Shown: piece by piece, positions 41,846 through 50,296 of the stretch
Position numbering within the stretch: the first letter of the stretch is position 1
How the letters are laid out: each line of letters opens with the position of its first letter
Source: an uncultured Mycolicibacterium sp.
GTDB lineage: Bacteria; Actinomycetota; Actinomycetes; Mycobacteriales; Mycobacteriaceae
Assembly (NCBI RefSeq): GCF_937941905.1
Contig: NZ_CALDGS010000063.1
Location: 11,705-75,704, forward strand
Reading direction: 5' to 3'
DNA: 64,000 nt
The notes under the pieces: generated by a model
What the model was told of the DNA's origin: nothing
Database searches by the model: none
Seen by the model: the letters and a program-made list of their open reading frames with translations, nothing else
Program-made: the position numbers and the translations under genes

Positions 41846-44133
41846 GGGTTCCTCACCACCGGGGGTTCGTGGGCACGCACCGGCGGCGGCGTGCCCGGAA
41901 ACATCTCCACCTGCACCAGCACGTGCGCGCCGGTACAGCCGCGGGCCAGCGCCGAGGTGCCGGTGTCGTCGGTGAGCACGTTGACGCTGCCGTGCACGCA
42001 CAGGCTGTCCGGATCGGCCGGATCGGCCGGGTCGTACCAGGCGCCGGTGGCCAGCTGGACCACCCGGGGCCGCAGCCGGTCGTCGACGACCACCCCGGCC
42101 AGGCAGCTGCCGCGGTCGTTGAACACCCGCACCACGTCGCCGTCGGACAGTCCCCGTTCGGCCGCGTCCTGCGGATGCATCCGGATCGGCTCGCGCCCGG
42201 ATACCTTGGCGGCCCGGCTGATCGCCCCCATGTCCAGCTGGCTGTGCAGCCGGGTGGCCGGCTGGTTGGCCAGCAGGTGCAGCGGGAACCGTTGCGCCCG
42301 TTCGCCGCCGAGCCACTCGGTGGGCTCGTACCAGCGGGGGTGGCCGGCGCAGTCGGGGTAGCCGAACGCGTCGATGTCGGCCGAGAAGATCTCGATCCGG
42401 CCGCTCGGGGTGGCCAGTCGGTGCCGGTCCGGGTCGGCGCGGAAGTCGCCGAGCAGCACCAGCCCCGGCTCGGTGGGCAGCTCGACCCGGCCGCGGCGCC
42501 AGAACTCGTCGAAATCCGGCACTGCGAAATCCAGCCCGGCCGCCCAGGTTTCGTAGAGGTGGCGCAGCCACTCGAAGGCGGTGCGGCCCTCGGTGAACGC
42601 CGCGCCGAAGCCGAGCCGGTCGGCCAGCGCGGCAAACGTCGTGTAGTCGTCGCGGGCCTGCGCGTACGGCGGCACCAGCCGCGGCATCGCCATCAGCACC
42701 GGGTCGTTGCGCGACCCGGAGAAGTCGTCGCGCTCGTAGGGGGTGGTCGAGGGCACCACGATGTCGGCGTGCCGTGCCATCGGCGTCCAGTACGGGTCGT
42801 GCACCACGATGGTGTCCACCCGCGCCAGCGCCCGGCGCAGCCGGGGGATGTTCTGGTGGTGGTGGAACGGGTTGCCGCCGGCCCAGTACACCAGCCTGAT
42901 GTCCGGGTAGGTCAGCCGTAACCCGTTGTAGTCGAACGGTTCTCCCGGGTGCAGCAGCATGTCGCTGATCGCCGCGACCGGGATGAAGGTGCGCACCGGG
43001 TTGACCCCCTGCGGGAGCCGGGGCAGCCCGCAGCGCAGCGGTGGCAGGCCGGGCTCGTTCATCGACCCGTAGCCGTGGCCGAAACCCCCGCCGGGCAGCC
43101 CGATCTGGCCCAGCATCGCGGCCAGCGTGAGCCCCATCCAGGGTGCCTGTTCGCCGTGCCGCACCCGCTGCAGCGACCAGCCGACGTTGATCATGGTGCG
43201 TCCGGCGGCCATCCGCCGGGCCAGCGCGACGAGGTCCCCGGCGGGCAGCCCGCAGATCGGCGCGGCCCACCGCGGCGATTTCGGCACCCCGTCGTCGCGG
43301 CCGAGCAGGTAGCGCTCGAACCGCTCGTACCCGACGCAGTAGCGGTCCAGGAACGCGCGGTCGGCCAGCGACTCGGTGGCCAGCACGTAGGCCAGCGCCA
43401 GCATCACCGCCACATCGGTGCCCGGCACCAGCGGCAGCCACTCGCAGTCGCCGTCGACGTCGTCGCGCAGCGGCGACAGCGACACCACCCGGCCGCCGCG
43501 GGCCCGGAACCGGCGCAGCGCGTCGCGGGCCGGGTGACGGGTGGTACCGCCGTGGTTGACCGCGGTGTTGCGCAGCGGCAGGCCGCCGAAGCACACCAGC
43601 AGATCGGTGTGGGCGACCACGACCTCCCAGTCGGTGGCGCGCTTGAACAGGTCGTCGTGGGTGCCCACCACCCGCGGCATGATCACCCCGGTCGCACCCA
43701 GGCTGTAGGAGTGCCGGGAGAAGGTGTAGCCGCCGAGCTGGTTCAGGAAGCGGTGCACCTGGCTCTGGGCGTGGTGGAACCGGCCGGCGCTGGACCAGCC
43801 GTAGGAGCCGCCGTAGATCGCCTCGTTGCCGTGCTCGTCGACCACCCGGCGCAGCTCGCCGGCCAGCAGTTCGACGAGCTCGTCCCAGGACACCGCGACG
43901 AACTCGTCGGCGCCGCGGTCGGCGCTCGGCCCGGGCCCGTCGCGCAGCCAGCCGCGCCGGACCGCCGGCCCGGCGATCCGGGCCCGGTGGCGCACCGAAC
44001 CGGGCAGGTTGCCCAGCAGCGGGGAGGGGTCGACGTCGGCCGCGTCCGGCCGCACCGCGGCGATCTCGCCGGCGTCGACCTCGGCGCGGAACGCACCCCA
44101 GTGGGTCAGGCTGGTGCGGGTCGTCGGCGGCAC
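41842..44133 (-). CDS. BisC/DMSO-reductase-type molybdopterin oxidoreductase
   Basis: Cytoplasmic molybdoenzyme of 763 residues, closest in motif to biotin/methionine sulfoxide, TMAO and DMSO reductases. YGGSYGWSSAGRFHHAQ contains Ser115, aligned with the serine that ligates molybdenum. No N-terminal Fe-S cysteine motif and no Tat signal are present, as in BisC. Later cofactor segments include YWAGGNPFHHHQN, MARHADIVVPSTTPYERDDF and the C-terminal MoCo domain (FNDRGSCLAGVVVDDRL). Possible role: repair of oxidised methionine or biotin. GTG start. Confidence 0.9.
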   Translation of the reverse strand: MPPTTRTSLTHWGAFRAEVDAGEIAAVRPDAADVDPSPLLGNLPGSVRHRARIAGPAVRRGWLRDGPGPSADRGADEFVAVSWDELVELLAGELRRVVDEHGNEAIYGGSYGWSSAGRFHHAQSQVHRFLNQLGGYTFSRHSYSLGATGVIMPRVVGTHDDLFKRATDWEVVVAHTDLLVCFGGLPLRNTAVNHGGTTRHPARDALRRFRARGGRVVSLSPLRDDVDGDCEWLPLVPGTDVAVMLALAYVLATESLADRAFLDRYCVGYERFERYLLGRDDGVPKSPRWAAPICGLPAGDLVALARRMAAGRTMINVGWSLQRVRHGEQAPWMGLTLAAMLGQIGLPGGGFGHGYGSMNEPGLPPLRCGLPRLPQGVNPVRTFIPVAAISDMLLHPGEPFDYNGLRLTYPDIRLVYWAGGNPFHHHQNIPRLRRALARVDTIVVHDPYWTPMARHADIVVPSTTPYERDDFSGSRNDPVLMAMPRLVPPYAQARDDYTTFAALADRLGFGAAFTEGRTAFEWLRHLYETWAAGLDFAVPDFDEFWRRGRVELPTEPGLVLLGDFRADPDRHRLATPSGRIEIFSADIDAFGYPDCAGHPRWYEPTEWLGGERAQRFPLHLLANQPATRLHSQLDMGAISRAAKVSGREPIRMHPQDAAERGLSDGDVVRVFNDRGSCLAGVVVDDRLRPRVVQLATGAWYDPADPADPDSLCVHGSVNVLTDDTGTSALARGCTGAHVLVQVEMFPGTPPPVRAHEPPVVRNP

Positions 44134-44238
44134 GGCAGCAGTCTATGGGGCCGCCGGGGCGCCCGCGCCCGGCCGGATCTTCGGCGACACGCCGGGCATC
44201 CTCGGCGATGTGAACCGATGGTTGGAGTCCCGACGCGA

Positions 44239-44244
44239 TACTTT
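44239..44244 (+). promoter_or_regulatory. possible -10 box of the LGFP gene
   Basis: TACTTT lies 32 bases before the ATG at 44277; a GGGAGG ribosome-binding site follows at 44267-44272. No clear -35. Confidence 0.35.
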
Positions 44245-44276
44245 ACGGTGAACTTTGCCGACCGTCGGGAGGATCG

Positions 44277-46448
44277 ATGACAGGGCAGCGAGCCCGGTTG
44301 ACAGCGGCGATCGGGCGGGCCGCCTGCCTGTTCGCGGTGGTGACCGCGCTGGTGTGCGCACCGGTGGCGGGCGCGACGCCGGAGAGCGACGCCGACGCCG
44401 CCATCACCGCCGCCTGGGAGGCCACCGGCGGCGCGGCCGGGCCGCTCGGCCCGCCCACCGGCGGGGTGTACCCGGTCGGCGTCGGCTTCGGCCGCGACTA
44501 CGCCCGCGGCAGGATGTTCTACACCCCCGACACCGGCGCCCACTTCATCCAGGGCGCCATCCTGGAGAAGTACGAGTCGCTGGGCGGTCCCGCCGACAGC
44601 GATCTGGGGTTTCCCACCATCGACGAGAGCCCGGGCCGGGTCGGCCCGGACAGCCGCAACGTCATCTTCAGCGCCGGGGACAATCCGGTCATCTTCTGGA
44701 CCCCCGACACCGGTGCCCACGTGGTGCGCGGCGCGATCAACGCCGCCTGGGACCGGCTGGGCGGATCGTCCGGCCCGCTCGGGGTCCCGGCCGAGGACGA
44801 GGTGTTCCGCGGCGACGTGGTGAGCCAGAAGTTCACCGGCGGCGAGCTGTCCTGGAACCGCCGCACCGGTGAGTTCACCACGGTGCCGCCGGATCTCGCG
44901 GCCGGGCTGGAGGGGCTGGAGGTCTCCGAGGACCCGGTCGCGGCGATCAACGCCGCGCGCCGGGCGGCCGGCGGCGCGCTCGGCCCGCTGGGCGCGCGGC
45001 AGGGCGAGCCGTATCCGGTCGGCGACGACGGCCTGGCCCAGGATTTCGCCGGCGGCGCGATCTACTACAGCCCCGCCACCGGGGCCAACGTGCTGACCGG
45101 CCAGGTGTTGGAGAAGTACCGGAGCGTGGGTGGCCCGGACGGCGATCTGGGGCTGCCCACCTCCGGTGAGCAGTCGGTGGGCGCGGGGCCGGCGCGGATG
45201 GCGACCTTCGGCGCCGACGACGAGCCGGTCATCTTCTGGACCCCGGACTACGGCGCGGTCGTCGTGCGCGGCTCGATCCGGGCGGCCTGGGACAAGCTCG
45301 ACGGCGCCGAGGGCCCGCTGGGCGTGCCGGTGGCCGACCAGAGCGAGGACGGTGCCACCGTCACCCAGAAGTTCGAGCACGGGTCGATCAGCTACGACCG
45401 GGACAAGGGCCGGTTCAGCACCGAACCGGCCGATCTGGCCGGGCAGCTGACCGATCTGCAGGTGCCGGCCGAGCAGGTGCCCCCGCCGGCCGACGCGTCC
45501 GCCGACGGCGGCGACGGGGCGACCGGGGTGTCGGCGAAGTGGTGGTGGCTGGTGGCGGTCCCGCTGCTCGTGCTGATCGGCGCCCTGGTCGGGCTCACCG
45601 CCTGGCACCGGCGCCGGCGCGGGGGCGAAGCGTCCGGCGCCGACGCCGCCGACGAGTACCGCGATGCCTACCGCCCGGACGACTACCGGGATTACGGGGA
45701 CCGGGACTACGGGGAGCACGAGGCCGGCAGCGCGGAGGCGGCCGCCGACGAACGGCCCACCGACGACGACGAGGCCGACCGGTTCGGCCGGTTCTACGGC
45801 GAGCCGTCCGGTCCGGCCCCGTACACCCCGGCCGGTGGCACCGACGAGCCGCTGCCGGTGAGCATGTGGGGCTTCGGTGAGGAACCCGGGGGCGAGGAAC
45901 CCGGGCCGGTCGGGCAGGACGCCGGCCAGGAGGACCCGGACTCGGTCGACACCGAGCCCACCCGCATCCCGACCGCCGCCGAACTCGGCGGTGCCGAACC
46001 GGGTGGCCGGGCCCCGGCCGGGCCCGAGCCGTCCGGCGGCCCCGGGCTGCTCGACGCCCCGGTCGCCGAGTCGGCGGTGATCGAGGCCGACGTGGTCGAG
46101 GTGGAGGCGGTCGACGAGCCGGCCGAGGCGGACAGCCGGCCCCGGTTCGGGGCACCCGAGTTCGGGACCTCCGGGTTCGGGGCACCCGAGTTCGGCGAGG
46201 CCGCGGGGGAGCCCCACTCCGGCCGGCACGCGGCGGTCGACCCCGACGAGCCCGCGCCCGGACACACCGGCATCCACCTGCCGCTGGCCGACCCGCGTCA
46301 GGCGCCGGCCGGATTCACCGTCAAGGCCAGCGCGACCGAGGGCGTGTACTGGACGCCGGACTGCCCCGGCTACGCCGAGGCGGTGGCCGAATTGTGGTTC
46401 GTCAGCGAGGAACTCGCCGTCACCAACGGGTTCGTCAAGGCCCGCTGA
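44277..46448 (+). CDS. membrane-anchored LGFP-repeat envelope protein
   Basis: A 723-residue surface protein. A signal peptide ends near AGA-TP (about residue 37). LGFP repeats, each about 50 residues, fill residues 45-400 (GPLGPPTGG, DSDLGFPTIDE, GPLGVPAEDE, GDLGLPTSGEQ and similar); they are thought to bind cell-wall material. A helix at about 421-441 (WWWLVAVPLLVLIGALVGLTA) anchors it. The remaining part is acidic, disordered and contains a 30-base DNA repeat encoding FGAPEFG twice. The end (GVYWTPDCPGYAEAVAELWFVSEELA) resembles a sunset domain. Confidence 0.87.
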   Translation: MTGQRARLTAAIGRAACLFAVVTALVCAPVAGATPESDADAAITAAWEATGGAAGPLGPPTGGVYPVGVGFGRDYARGRMFYTPDTGAHFIQGAILEKYESLGGPADSDLGFPTIDESPGRVGPDSRNVIFSAGDNPVIFWTPDTGAHVVRGAINAAWDRLGGSSGPLGVPAEDEVFRGDVVSQKFTGGELSWNRRTGEFTTVPPDLAAGLEGLEVSEDPVAAINAARRAAGGALGPLGARQGEPYPVGDDGLAQDFAGGAIYYSPATGANVLTGQVLEKYRSVGGPDGDLGLPTSGEQSVGAGPARMATFGADDEPVIFWTPDYGAVVVRGSIRAAWDKLDGAEGPLGVPVADQSEDGATVTQKFEHGSISYDRDKGRFSTEPADLAGQLTDLQVPAEQVPPPADASADGGDGATGVSAKWWWLVAVPLLVLIGALVGLTAWHRRRRGGEASGADAADEYRDAYRPDDYRDYGDRDYGEHEAGSAEAAADERPTDDDEADRFGRFYGEPSGPAPYTPAGGTDEPLPVSMWGFGEEPGGEEPGPVGQDAGQEDPDSVDTEPTRIPTAAELGGAEPGGRAPAGPEPSGGPGLLDAPVAESAVIEADVVEVEAVDEPAEADSRPRFGAPEFGTSGFGAPEFGEAAGEPHSGRHAAVDPDEPAPGHTGIHLPLADPRQAPAGFTVKASATEGVYWTPDCPGYAEAVAELWFVSEELAVTNGFVKAR
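46145..46195 (+). repeat. short direct repeat inside the LGFP gene
   Basis: A 21-base sequence at 46145-46165 recurs at 46175-46195, a 30-base period encoding FGAPEFG twice. In-frame, so it changes only the length of the disordered region. Confidence 0.7.
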
Positions 46449-46472
46449 ACCCGGAACCGCCCGCCGGGGCGG

Positions 46473-47177
46473 TCAGAGTTTGCGGATGACGGTGACGACC
46501 TTGCCGAGGATCACCGCGTCGTTGCCGGGGATCGGCTCGTAGGCCGGGTTGTGCGGCATCAGCCACACCTGGCCGCGGGTGCGTTTGAAGGTCTTGACCG
46601 TCGCCTCGCCGTCGATCATCGCCGCGACGATGTCGCCGTTGTCGGCGACGTTCTGCTGGCGCACCACCACCCAGTCGCCGTCGCAGATCGCGGCGTCGAC
46701 CATCGAATCGCCGACCACCTTGAGCAGAAACAGCGAGCCCTCGCCGACCAGCTCGCGGGGCAGCGGGAAGACGTCCTCGACCGCCTCCTCGGCCAGGATC
46801 GGCCCGCCGGCGGCGATGCGGCCGAGCACCGGCACGAAGGTGGGTTCCGGCAGTGCGTCGGAGCCGGCCACGTCGGTGACCACCGGCGGACCGGCCGGCT
46901 CGTCGAGCCCGCGCACGTCGACCGCGCGCGGCCGGTTCGGGTCGCGGCGCAGGTAGCCCTTGCGTTCGAGGGTGCGCAGCTGATGGGCCACCGACGAGGT
47001 GGACGTCAGCCCCACCGCGTCGCCGATCTCCCGGATGCTCGGCGGGTACCCCCGGGTGGTCACCGAGGCCCGGATGACCTCGAGGATGGTGCGCTGCCGT
47101 TCGGTGAGCCCGCCGTCGGGCCCGCGGCGTGCGCCGGTCCTGCCGCGGTCGGTGGGGGTCCCGCTGCTGTCGCTCAT
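46473..47177 (-). CDS. lexA: SOS repressor LexA
   Basis: Winged-helix repressor cleaved with RecA help on DNA damage. In 234 residues: N-terminal HTH (SIREIGDAVGLTSTSSVAHQLRTLERKG), linker, and S24 protease domain with cleavage site Ala123-Gly124, nucleophile Ser158 (VGDSMVD) and Lys195 (EATVKTF). An upstream SOS box shows autoregulation, and an 8-base gap from a TACGCT box suggests a leaderless message. Divergent from chiZ. Confidence 0.97.
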   Translation of the reverse strand: MSDSSGTPTDRGRTGARRGPDGGLTERQRTILEVIRASVTTRGYPPSIREIGDAVGLTSTSSVAHQLRTLERKGYLRRDPNRPRAVDVRGLDEPAGPPVVTDVAGSDALPEPTFVPVLGRIAAGGPILAEEAVEDVFPLPRELVGEGSLFLLKVVGDSMVDAAICDGDWVVVRQQNVADNGDIVAAMIDGEATVKTFKRTRGQVWLMPHNPAYEPIPGNDAVILGKVVTVIRKL

Positions 47178-47185
47178 AGCTGCCG

Positions 47186-47226
47186 AGCGTAGTCGGCGCG
47201 CCGACGTTCATCAAACACTTGTTCGA
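47186..47226 (-). promoter_or_regulatory. lexA promoter with SOS box
   Basis: On the minus strand TACGCT (47186-47191) ends 8 bases before the lexA ATG. The 16-base box at 47211-47226 reads TCAAAC-ACTT-GTTCGA on the plus strand, one base off the TCGAAC-N4-GTTCGA consensus, and covers the -35 position. Confidence 0.8.
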
Positions 47227-47298
47227 GGTGTGTCGGCCGGTCCGGCGGTCCGCAGCGGCCGGTTTTGTCGGACCTGCGTCCTATCGTTCCGCAACAGT

Positions 47299-47341
47299 TC
47301 GATCACATGTTCTATTCATCGAACAGATGATCGACTAGATT
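47299..47341 (+). promoter_or_regulatory. chiZ promoter with two SOS-box-like sites
   Basis: TCGATC-ACAT-GTTCTA (47299-47314) has two mismatches and TCGAAC-AGAT-GATCGA (47319-47334) one mismatch to the SOS consensus. TAGATT (47336-47341) is a suitable -10. Both boxes lie over the -35 region, 40-80 bases before the chiZ ATG. Confidence 0.75.
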
Positions 47342-47380
47342 CGAACACAGGAGCGAATACGCGAGCGGAAGGTGTAAGAC

Positions 47381-47848
47381 ATGACCATCCTCGGAGCACA
47401 GGCGAGCATCCTCGAGACGGGCGGCCCCCGCCGGGTCGGCCCCCGGCAGGTCGGGGTGCGCCGGGTCGAGCCCCGGCGCCCGGCCGGCCGCAGGCGGCCC
47501 GCGGCCGGGCGGGTGCAGTACCGGCGGCCGCGGGTGGCGCTGTCGCGGGCGGTGCACCGCCGGCCGATCACCCCGGCCAAGACCGTGGTGCTGGCCCTGG
47601 TCGCCGCCGGCATCACGGTGTGGCTGGGGCTGGTCGCCCAGGTGGGCGGGGTGCTCGGCCCGCGTGAGTCGGTGCCGCCCCGGCTGGCGGTGGTCCAGGT
47701 GCACGCCGGGGAGACCCTGCACCAGGTCGCCCAGCGGGTGGCGCCGCAGGCCCCGGTGGGCGCGGTCGTCGAACGCATCCGCGAACTCAACGGACTGCAC
47801 TCGTCGGCGGTGAACGCCGGGCAGACGCTGCTGGCCCCGGTGGGCTGA
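47381..47848 (+). CDS. chiZ: SOS-induced cell-division inhibitor with LysM domain (ChiZ)
   Basis: Corresponds to Rv2719c, a damage-induced protein that halts division and acts on cell wall. The 155-residue product has a very basic Arg/Pro-rich cytoplasmic N-terminus (residues 15-62), one transmembrane helix (about 68-90) and an external LysM domain (VVQVHAGETLHQVAQRVAP...NAGQTLLAPVG). Divergent from lexA and preceded by SOS boxes. AAGGTG ribosome-binding site. Confidence 0.92.
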   Translation: MTILGAQASILETGGPRRVGPRQVGVRRVEPRRPAGRRRPAAGRVQYRRPRVALSRAVHRRPITPAKTVVLALVAAGITVWLGLVAQVGGVLGPRESVPPRLAVVQVHAGETLHQVAQRVAPQAPVGAVVERIRELNGLHSSAVNAGQTLLAPVG

Positions 47849-47958
47849 TGCCCGTCGGCGCGGGCACGCGGTGCCGGGTGCCGGGAGCCGCCGGGCCGGG
47901 GCAGGTACGCTCGGAGTCGTTCGAGGTAACTGTCCGTCGGTGCGGCGAAGGAGCGGTG

Positions 47959-48477
47959 ATGCACTGTCCGTTCTGCCGTCATCCCGATTCCCGGGTCGTG
48001 GACTCCCGGCTGACCGACGAAGGGCAGGCGATCCGGCGGCGCCGGTCCTGCCCGGAGTGCGGCCGCCGGTTTACCACGGTGGAGACGGCGGTGCTCGCCG
48101 TGGTCAAGCGCAGCGGCGTGACCGAACCGTTCAGCCGGGAGAAGGTGATCCGCGGGGTGCGGCGGGCCTGCCAGGGCCGGCAGGTCGATGACGACGCGCT
48201 GAACCTGCTCGCCCAGCAGGTGGAGGACACCGTGCGCGCCACCGGCTCGCCGGAGGTGCCGAGCCACGAGGTGGGCCTGGCCATCCTCGGCCCGTTGCGC
48301 GAGCTCGACGAGGTGGCCTACCTGCGGTTCGCCTCGGTCTACCGCGGGTTCACCTCGGCCGAGGACTTCGAGCGGGAGATCCAGGCGCTGCGCGAGCACC
48401 GCCGGCGGGCCGCGGCGGAGCCGGAGGCACCGGCCGCGGATTCGGCGGCCGGACAGGCCCGGGCCGCCTCGTCCTGA
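47959..48477 (+). CDS. nrdR: ribonucleotide reductase repressor NrdR
   Basis: Zinc-ribbon plus ATP-cone repressor of ribonucleotide reductase genes. Zinc ligands are Cys3, Cys6, Cys31 and Cys34 (MHCPFC; CPEC); the ATP-cone follows (AVVKRSGVTEPFSREKVIRGVRRAC). 172 residues including an Ala/Glu-rich tail longer than usual. A TACGCT about 50 bases upstream may serve as -10. Follows chiZ, linking SOS and dNTP control. Confidence 0.95.
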   Translation: MHCPFCRHPDSRVVDSRLTDEGQAIRRRRSCPECGRRFTTVETAVLAVVKRSGVTEPFSREKVIRGVRRACQGRQVDDDALNLLAQQVEDTVRATGSPEVPSHEVGLAILGPLRELDEVAYLRFASVYRGFTSAEDFEREIQALREHRRRAAAEPEAPAADSAAGQARAASS

Positions 48478-48486
48478 CCGGTCCGC

Positions 48487-49173
48487 TCAGCCCAGCTGTT
48501 TGACGCCGTCGGAGACCACCCGGCCGGCGACCCGTACCCAGCCCTCCGGGTTCCAGTTCGTGTACAGCACCGACCCGCGGCCCTGCACGATGGTCAGGTC
48601 CCGGCTCAGATAGTCGGTGATGCGCACCGCCGCCGCGCCGGTCGCCTCGTCCTCGGGCACGCCGAGGTGGGCGGCGAACATCCGGGCCCGGATCACACCC
48701 TGCTCCCGGTCGGTCCAGGTCCACAGGTAGTGCTCGGTGTCGTCGGGGTAGTCGTCGGGATCGGCGGCCAGCAACTCCTCGACCGAGGCCAGGTCGTGGA
48801 TGGCGAACTCCGGGGCCCACTCGGCCCGGGCCCGCACCGCGGTCAGCTCGCCGTCGTAGTCGACCTGCACGATGCCGGCCGGCACCTGCAGCGTGTGCAC
48901 CGGGGTACCGCGCTCACGCAGCCACCAGGCCGCACCCACGGTGGGGTGGCCGGCGAACGGCAACTCGGCGGCCGGGGTGAAGATGTGCGCGTGCGCGGTG
49001 CTCTGCCCGGGCGCCGGCGGATCGACGAATACGGTTTCGGCATAACCCAGTTGGGTGGCGATCCGCTGCCGGTCGGCGGGGTCGACGGCGGCCCCCTCGA
49101 CCAGGCCCAGCGGATTGCCGTGGTTGCCCTCGGGATCGGTGAACACCCGCAACACGGTCACATCGATGGCCAT
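48487..49173 (-). CDS. PhzF-family isomerase-like protein
   Basis: A 228-residue member of the PhzF/diaminopimelate-epimerase fold. Family features: NHGNPLGLV near the start, the catalytic Glu in GYAETVFVDPP, and the C-terminal-half motif GVPEDEATGAAAVRITDYL. Natural substrate unknown. Same strand and place as the mycobacterial orthologue; it lies downstream of the alpha/beta hydrolase. Confidence 0.87.
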   Translation of the reverse strand: MAIDVTVLRVFTDPEGNHGNPLGLVEGAAVDPADRQRIATQLGYAETVFVDPPAPGQSTAHAHIFTPAAELPFAGHPTVGAAWWLRERGTPVHTLQVPAGIVQVDYDGELTAVRARAEWAPEFAIHDLASVEELLAADPDDYPDDTEHYLWTWTDREQGVIRARMFAAHLGVPEDEATGAAAVRITDYLSRDLTIVQGRGSVLYTNWNPEGWVRVAGRVVSDGVKQLG

Positions 49174-49206
49174 GGACCGATGCTACGTGGTGCCCCGCGG
49201 TGCGGG

Positions 49207-50253
49207 TCAGGTCGCACTGCGCGCGTCGGACTCCAGCGCGTCGAGCACCGCCAGCCGGGTGTCGACCGGACCGGACAGCGAGCGCTCGGTCGGGCCCTGC
49301 CGCAGCAGGGTCCGCAGCTTGTCCTGATCGTGCTCGGCCGGTGCGGTGGTGTCGATGAACCGCTGCACCACCGCGACGAACCGGTCCGGGTCGTCGTGGA
49401 ACGGGAAATGCCCGGATCCGGTGAAGATCTCCAGCCGGGAGCCGGGCATCGCGGCGTGCGCGAGGTGGGCGTGGCTGACCGGGATCACCGAGTCGCGGTC
49501 GCCCCAGATCAGCTGCACCGGCACCGATTCGGTCAGGTAGCAGCGGTCCAGCATGGTGACCACCTGACCGCGCCAGTCCACCACCGCCCGCAGCGTGCGG
49601 GCGAACGCGGCCGAGGCGGTCGGCTCGGGCAGGTCGGCCAGGATGCGCAGCGCCTCGGGCAGGTCGCGGCCCAGCCCGGTGGAGCCGATGAGCGTCCCGG
49701 CCAGCCTGCCCGCCACCCGCAGTGCCGGCAGTACCAGCGGCAGCCGCAACAGGGCCAGCGCCTCGCTGCCCAGCGGCGCGGCGGCGATCCGCAGTGCCAC
49801 GTTGACGTCCCGGGTCACCCCGCCGGCGGCGACCAGGATCAGCCGGTCCACGAACTGCGGGAACTGGTAGGCGAACTGCATCGCCACCCCGCCGCCGAGC
49901 GAGTGGCCGATCACCGTCACCCGGTCGATGTCCAGCACGCTGAGCAGGTCGCGCATGCCGTTGGCGTAGGCGGCCACCGAGTAGTCGGCGCGCGGTTTGT
50001 CCGACAGCCCGTGACCGAGCAGGTCGGGCGCGACGACGGTGAACCGCCGGGCCAGCCGGGTCTGCACCTCGGTCCAGGTGGTGGAGTTGTCCCCGATGCC
50101 GTGGATGAGCAGCACCGCCGGGCCGGAGCCGGCGATCCGGTAGGCGCGCCGGTAGCCGTGGATGGTGCGGAACCGCAGCCGCGGGGTACAGCCCGCCCCG
50201 GCGTCGTCGGCCGGGGCGCCGGCCGTCCGGGATTCGGCCGTTCGTCTCGTCAT
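49207..50253 (-). CDS. alpha/beta hydrolase
   Basis: A 348-residue hydrolase orthologous in place to Rv2715. Oxyanion motif LLIHGIGDNSTTW, nucleophile elbow IGHSLGGGVAMQ, an acid in LIWGDRDSVIPV and catalytic His in GSGHFPFHDDP. A helical cap lies between. The C-terminal 35 residues extend past the fold. Substrate unknown. ATG 50253 chosen; the open frame upstream is a shadow of the PAC2 gene. Confidence 0.88.
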   Translation of the reverse strand: MTRRTAESRTAGAPADDAGAGCTPRLRFRTIHGYRRAYRIAGSGPAVLLIHGIGDNSTTWTEVQTRLARRFTVVAPDLLGHGLSDKPRADYSVAAYANGMRDLLSVLDIDRVTVIGHSLGGGVAMQFAYQFPQFVDRLILVAAGGVTRDVNVALRIAAAPLGSEALALLRLPLVLPALRVAGRLAGTLIGSTGLGRDLPEALRILADLPEPTASAAFARTLRAVVDWRGQVVTMLDRCYLTESVPVQLIWGDRDSVIPVSHAHLAHAAMPGSRLEIFTGSGHFPFHDDPDRFVAVVQRFIDTTAPAEHDQDKLRTLLRQGPTERSLSGPVDTRLAVLDALESDARSAT

Positions 50254-50296
50254 CTCGCCGTCCTCGGGCCGGGGGAGGGGCGTCCCCCGGACGGCG

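Noticed and set aside
41842..44133. Formate dehydrogenase or nitrate reductase
   Set aside because: No N-terminal Fe-S cysteine cluster and no Cys/Sec ligand; the serine-type SYGWSSAGR motif fits the BisC/DMSO reductase group.
44106..46277. 723-codon minus-strand frame opposite the LGFP gene
   Set aside because: Composition is that of an antisense frame; the plus-strand gene has a signal peptide, repeats and a membrane helix.
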